Below are positions 61,324 through 64,000 of a stretch of DNA of 64,000 nucleotides, one piece after another (the stretch's first letter is position 1; each line of letters starts with the position of its first letter). The notes below the pieces were generated by a model that was not told the origin of the DNA, made no database searches, and worked only from the letters and a program-made list of their open reading frames with translations. The translations under genes were made by a program, and so were the position numbers. Source of the DNA: Scatomorpha sp040765295 (GTDB lineage: Bacteria; Bacillota; Clostridia; Oscillospirales; Oscillospiraceae); assembly GCA_040765295.1 (NCBI GenBank), contig JAXGSB010000001.1, positions 744,001-808,000 on the forward strand. Direction: 5' to 3'.

Positions 61324-61698
61324 ATGGATATAGTTGAAAAAGCCAGACTTTTTGATTTCTATTCCGGTCTGCTCTCCGATAAGCAGAGAGAATATTACGA
61401 TCTCTACTATAACGAAGACTTCAGCCTTGCCGAAATAGCCGAAAAATTCGGATTTTCCCGCCAAGGTATCTGGGATGCTCTGGGCAGGGCAAAGAACACA
61501 CTTTCAGAGGCGGAGCGCAGTCTCGGATTTATAAGTTTTATGGAAGGCTTAGCCAATGAACTGGCCGGCATCGGACGAGAGCTGGAAGAGATGAATTTAG
61601 AAGATAAGGAAGCATCAGAAGAGATAATCAGAAAGAGCGCCGAGCGACTTAAAAGCATTGCGTCCGAGGAACTCAAATGGAATACAAAGGAGATATAA
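61324..61698 (+). CDS. ylxM: YlxM-family putative DNA-binding protein
   Basis: A 124-aa protein of the YlxM/p13 family. It has a sigma-70-region-4-like helix-turn-helix (LLSDKQREYYDLYYNEDFSLAEIAEKFGFSRQGI, seen at residues 16-49) and an acidic helical tail. In Firmicutes it is encoded just before ffh and is thought to modulate SRP function. The ATG follows AAGGAGGG. Its stop is immediately followed by the ffh start codon. Confidence 0.92.
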   Translation: MDIVEKARLFDFYSGLLSDKQREYYDLYYNEDFSLAEIAEKFGFSRQGIWDALGRAKNTLSEAERSLGFISFMEGLANELAGIGRELEEMNLEDKEASEEIIRKSAERLKSIASEELKWNTKEI

Positions 61699-63051
61699 AT
61701 GGCATTTGAAAGCCTGTCCGAAAAATTAGAAACAACCTTCCGAAAGCTCAAGGGCAAGGGAAGACTTACGGAGATGGACATAAACGAGGCTATGCGCGAT
61801 GTCAGACTGGCGCTGCTGGAGGCTGATGTCAACTTCAAGCTGGTCAAAGATTTTGTCAATCGCATTTCCGAAAAATCTAAAAACAAAGAGGTGCTCGAAA
61901 GTCTGTCTCCGGCACAGATGGTAATAAAAATAGTCAACGACGAGCTCACTGCGCTTATGGGCAGTGAGAACAAGAAACTGAGTATTTCATCTAAGAGCCC
62001 GAGTGTTGTCATGATGGTCGGCCTGCAGGGTGCCGGCAAAACGACGAATGCCGCAAAGCTCGCATTGAATCAAAAAAAGCTCGGGAAGAGACCGCTCCTT
62101 GTTGCCTGTGATGTCTACAGACCGGCGGCAATAGACCAGCTTATAAAGCTCGGAAAAGATACGGATGTTCCCGTGTTCGAGCAAGGCAAGGGCAATCCGG
62201 TGCAGATAGCCGAGGCGGGTATAGCCCACGCCAAAAAATTCGGCAACGATCTTGTTATTATAGATACGGCAGGCCGACTGCATATTGACGAAGAGCTTAT
62301 GCAGGAGCTTATCAGCATAAAGGAAGCTGTAAAACCCTCGGAGATTATGCTCGTTGTCGATGCCATGACAGGTCAGGATGCGGTCAATGTCGCTCAGAGC
62401 TTCGATGAAAAGCTCGACATTACGGGCCTGCTTCTCAGCAAATTAGATGGCGATGCCCGAGGCGGAGCCGCCCTTTCGGTCACGGCGATGACGGGAAAGC
62501 CCATAAAGTTTACGGGAACCGGCGAAAAAATGGATAAGCTTGAGCCCTTTTATCCCGACAGAATGGCGAGCAGGATTTTGGGAATGGGCGATGTGCTTTC
62601 TCTTATCGAAAAGGCCGAGAAGAGCTTCGATGAGAAAAAAGCGACGGAGTTGGCAGAAAAGCTCAAAAAAAATAAGTTCACATTGGCAGACTACTACGAT
62701 CAGCTTGTGCAGATTAAAAGCATGGGTTCACTAGAAGATATAGCGGCAATGATTCCCGGAATGAGCGGGCTCAAAGGAGTCAAGCCCGATGAGGATATCA
62801 TGAAGAAGACAGAGGCCATGATTCTTTCGATGACTCCCAAAGAGCGCGAAAACCCGAACATACTCGGCAGCTCACGCAAGAAGAGAATAGCAGCGGGCAG
62901 CGGCACCAATGTAAGTGACCTAAACAGACTCTTAAAGCAGTATGATATGATGAACAAAATGGTGAAGAGCATGACGGCGGGCGGAAAGAAGAGAAAAAAA
63001 CTAGGCAAAATGGGCGGATTCCCGGGTATAAGCGGATTTCCCGGTTTTTAA
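61699..63051 (+). CDS. ffh: Signal recognition particle protein Ffh
   Basis: A 450-aa SRP54 homologue. N domain (1-95), GTPase G domain with GLQGAGKTT (108-116), DTAGRLHID (near 194), LSKLDGDARGG, and a methionine-rich M domain (about 325-450; PGMSGLKG, YDMMNKMVKSM) that binds SRP RNA and signal peptides. The ATG follows AAGGAGATATAA, directly after the ylxM stop. Full length. Confidence 0.98.
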   Translation: MAFESLSEKLETTFRKLKGKGRLTEMDINEAMRDVRLALLEADVNFKLVKDFVNRISEKSKNKEVLESLSPAQMVIKIVNDELTALMGSENKKLSISSKSPSVVMMVGLQGAGKTTNAAKLALNQKKLGKRPLLVACDVYRPAAIDQLIKLGKDTDVPVFEQGKGNPVQIAEAGIAHAKKFGNDLVIIDTAGRLHIDEELMQELISIKEAVKPSEIMLVVDAMTGQDAVNVAQSFDEKLDITGLLLSKLDGDARGGAALSVTAMTGKPIKFTGTGEKMDKLEPFYPDRMASRILGMGDVLSLIEKAEKSFDEKKATELAEKLKKNKFTLADYYDQLVQIKSMGSLEDIAAMIPGMSGLKGVKPDEDIMKKTEAMILSMTPKERENPNILGSSRKKRIAAGSGTNVSDLNRLLKQYDMMNKMVKSMTAGGKKRKKLGKMGGFPGISGFPGF

Positions 63052-63088
63052 ATATATTAGTGGAGAAAAAGAAAACGGAGGTGAAAAG

Positions 63089-63325
63089 ATGGTAAAGATC
63101 AGGCTAAAAAGAGTAGGTGCAAAGAAAATGCCTTTTTACAGAATAGTTGTTGCAGATTCCCGCACCGCGCGCAACGGCAAGGTTATTGAAGAGATCGGAG
63201 TTTATGATCCTTCAGCAGAAAACGACAAGCTCAGAGTTGATCTGGAGCGTGCAAAGTACTGGGTTTCCCAGGGCGCACAGCCTACAGATACAGTCAGGGC
63301 CCTTATCAAGAAAGCAGAGGCTTAA
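63089..63325 (+). CDS. rpsP: 30S ribosomal protein S16
   Basis: A 78-aa small-subunit protein with VKIRLKRVGAKKMPFYRIVVAD, seen at residues 2-23, and IEEIGVYDPSA. The ATG follows CGGAGGTG. It is the typical gene after ffh. Confidence 0.98.
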   Translation: MVKIRLKRVGAKKMPFYRIVVADSRTARNGKVIEEIGVYDPSAENDKLRVDLERAKYWVSQGAQPTDTVRALIKKAEA

Positions 63326-63327
63326 TA

Positions 63328-63561
63328 ATGAAGGAACTTCTTACGTATATTGTTAGAAACCTTGTCGATTACCCCGACAAGGTGTCGATTACAGAGCGCA
63401 AGGGAAACGGCAACGATATAGTCTTCGAGGTGAGAGTTGACGATTCCGATATGGGCAAGGTCATAGGCCGCCATGGCAGGATAGCCAAGGAGATAAGAAC
63501 CCTTATGAAGTCTGTGGCCAGAAAAAAGAGAAAAAGAGTCTCTGTGGACATTATGGATTGA
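63328..63561 (+). CDS. khpA: KH-domain RNA-binding protein KhpA
   Basis: A 77-aa single KH domain with the GxxG loop in VIGRHGRIAKEIRTLM (near 49-64). It forms a heterodimer with KhpB in Firmicutes and takes part in RNA-based control of cell division. The ATG is two bases after the S16 stop. Position between rpsP and rimM is conserved. Confidence 0.95.
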   Translation: MKELLTYIVRNLVDYPDKVSITERKGNGNDIVFEVRVDDSDMGKVIGRHGRIAKEIRTLMKSVARKKRKRVSVDIMD

Positions 63562-63605
63562 TTTTAGGGGGGCGGATAATGCCCCCAAAAATCGCTTTTT
63601 ATTAT

Positions 63606-64000
63606 ATGGACGAGTATATCAGAATAGCGAAAATAGTGGGAACACACGGCGTTAAGGGCGAGATTAAGCTCGAGTCCGAGGCTGATTCCCTTGAATTTAT
63701 AAAGAAATTTAAAACATTTTACATAGATAAACAGCCTTATGATGTCGAGGGAAGCCGGCCTCATAAGGGCAGATTACTTGTAAAGCTCAGATCAATAGAT
63801 GATAAGGAAAGCGCAGAAGAGCTTAGGAATAAGGCTGTTTTCATTTGGAGAGAAGAGGCAAAGCTTCCCAAAGGACATTATTTCTTACAGGATTTGCTGG
63901 ACGCAGAGGTCATAGACGAAAAAGAGGGGAGTATAGGCAAGTTAGCGGCATTTATAGACACTCCGGCCGGCATTATCTATGTGGTAAAGGGCTCGAGGGA
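63606..64000 (+). CDS. rimM: Ribosome maturation factor RimM, 3' partial
   Basis: The first 131 residues of RimM, needed for 16S rRNA processing around S19. IRIAKIVGTHGVKGEIKL is the N-terminal signature, and LPKGHYFLQDLLDAEVID begins the PRC-barrel domain. The frame stays open to the window edge. The start is uncertain: the ATG at 63606 gives the usual MDEYIRIAKI but has no ribosome site. An in-frame ATG at 63579 follows AGGGGGG but lies in a GGGGGC/GCCCCC hairpin (63568-63586). Confidence 0.93.
   Translation, partial: MDEYIRIAKIVGTHGVKGEIKLESEADSLEFIKKFKTFYIDKQPYDVEGSRPHKGRLLVKLRSIDDKESAEELRNKAVFIWREEAKLPKGHYFLQDLLDAEVIDEKEGSIGKLAAFIDTPAGIIYVVKGSR

Overview
The window is a 64-kb piece of a chromosome from a strictly or mainly anaerobic Firmicute, most likely class Clostridia. 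The evidence is a pyruvate:ferredoxin oxidoreductase, a MurT-GatD pair for amidating lipid II, DnaD/DnaI-type helicase loaders, a ylxM-ffh-rpsP-khpA-rimM block, an L10 leader RNA, a CIRCE element and AGGAGG-type ribosome binding sites. TTG start codons are frequent. Gene density is high, many genes overlap by 4 or 8 bases, and rho-independent terminators are common. I saw no tRNA, rRNA, CRISPR array or prophage. One IS30-family insertion sequence is present.

Region by region. (1) 1-6.65 kb is an amino-sugar / probable sialic-acid module: two sugar ABC permeases, an N-acetylneuraminate lyase-like enzyme and an MsmK/UgpC-type ATPase on the plus strand, facing NagA and an extended ROK kinase on the minus strand. 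Its codon usage differs from the rest. (2) 6.8-8.0 kb: rplJ-rplL with its L10 leader, cut off from both rplKA and rpoBC. (3) 8.0-11.3 kb: GtrA, an unknown protein, a NYN-LOTUS RNA-binding or nuclease protein and a GT-C membrane glycosyltransferase. (4) 11.4-19.5 kb: a membrane-anchored parvulin foldase, tcdA, murT-gatD-murI, a DUF1934 protein, argS and a low-molecular-weight tyrosine phosphatase. (5) 19.6-28.7 kb: nifJ, an Asp23-fakA pair, 5-formyl-THF cyclo-ligase and a polar amino-acid ABC transporter. (6) 28.7-42.2 kb: DnaD-DnaI; then U32 peptidase-maf-mreC-mreD-PBP2, a degenerate methylglyoxal-synthase homologue, hisS-aspS and comM. (7) 42.2-47.2 kb: a CIRCE-controlled minus-strand operon of clpE, threonine aldolase, macrodomain protein, rhomboid protease and MarR regulator. 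(8) 47.2-53.0 kb: cvpA, and an operon of an orphan solute-binding lipoprotein, methyltransferase, ecfA1-ecfA2-ecfT and truA. (9) 53.0-54.3 kb: the IS30-type element with 14-bp flanking direct repeats. (10) 54.4-64 kb: a sodium-dependent transporter, phosphoribosyltransferase, tadA, an M16 peptidase pair with lgt, and the SRP/S16/RimM block, which runs off the right edge.

The window is mostly core chromosome. The observations I rate highest are the CIRCE-headed operon linking an unfoldase to a macrodomain protein and a rhomboid protease, the methylglyoxal-synthase homologue that has lost its catalytic histidines, an extended ROK kinase without its zinc motif, the long inverted repeat with repeated TGATAAT motifs upstream of nifJ, and a solute-binding lipoprotein at the head of an ECF transporter operon. 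I did not find a clearly new multi-gene system.
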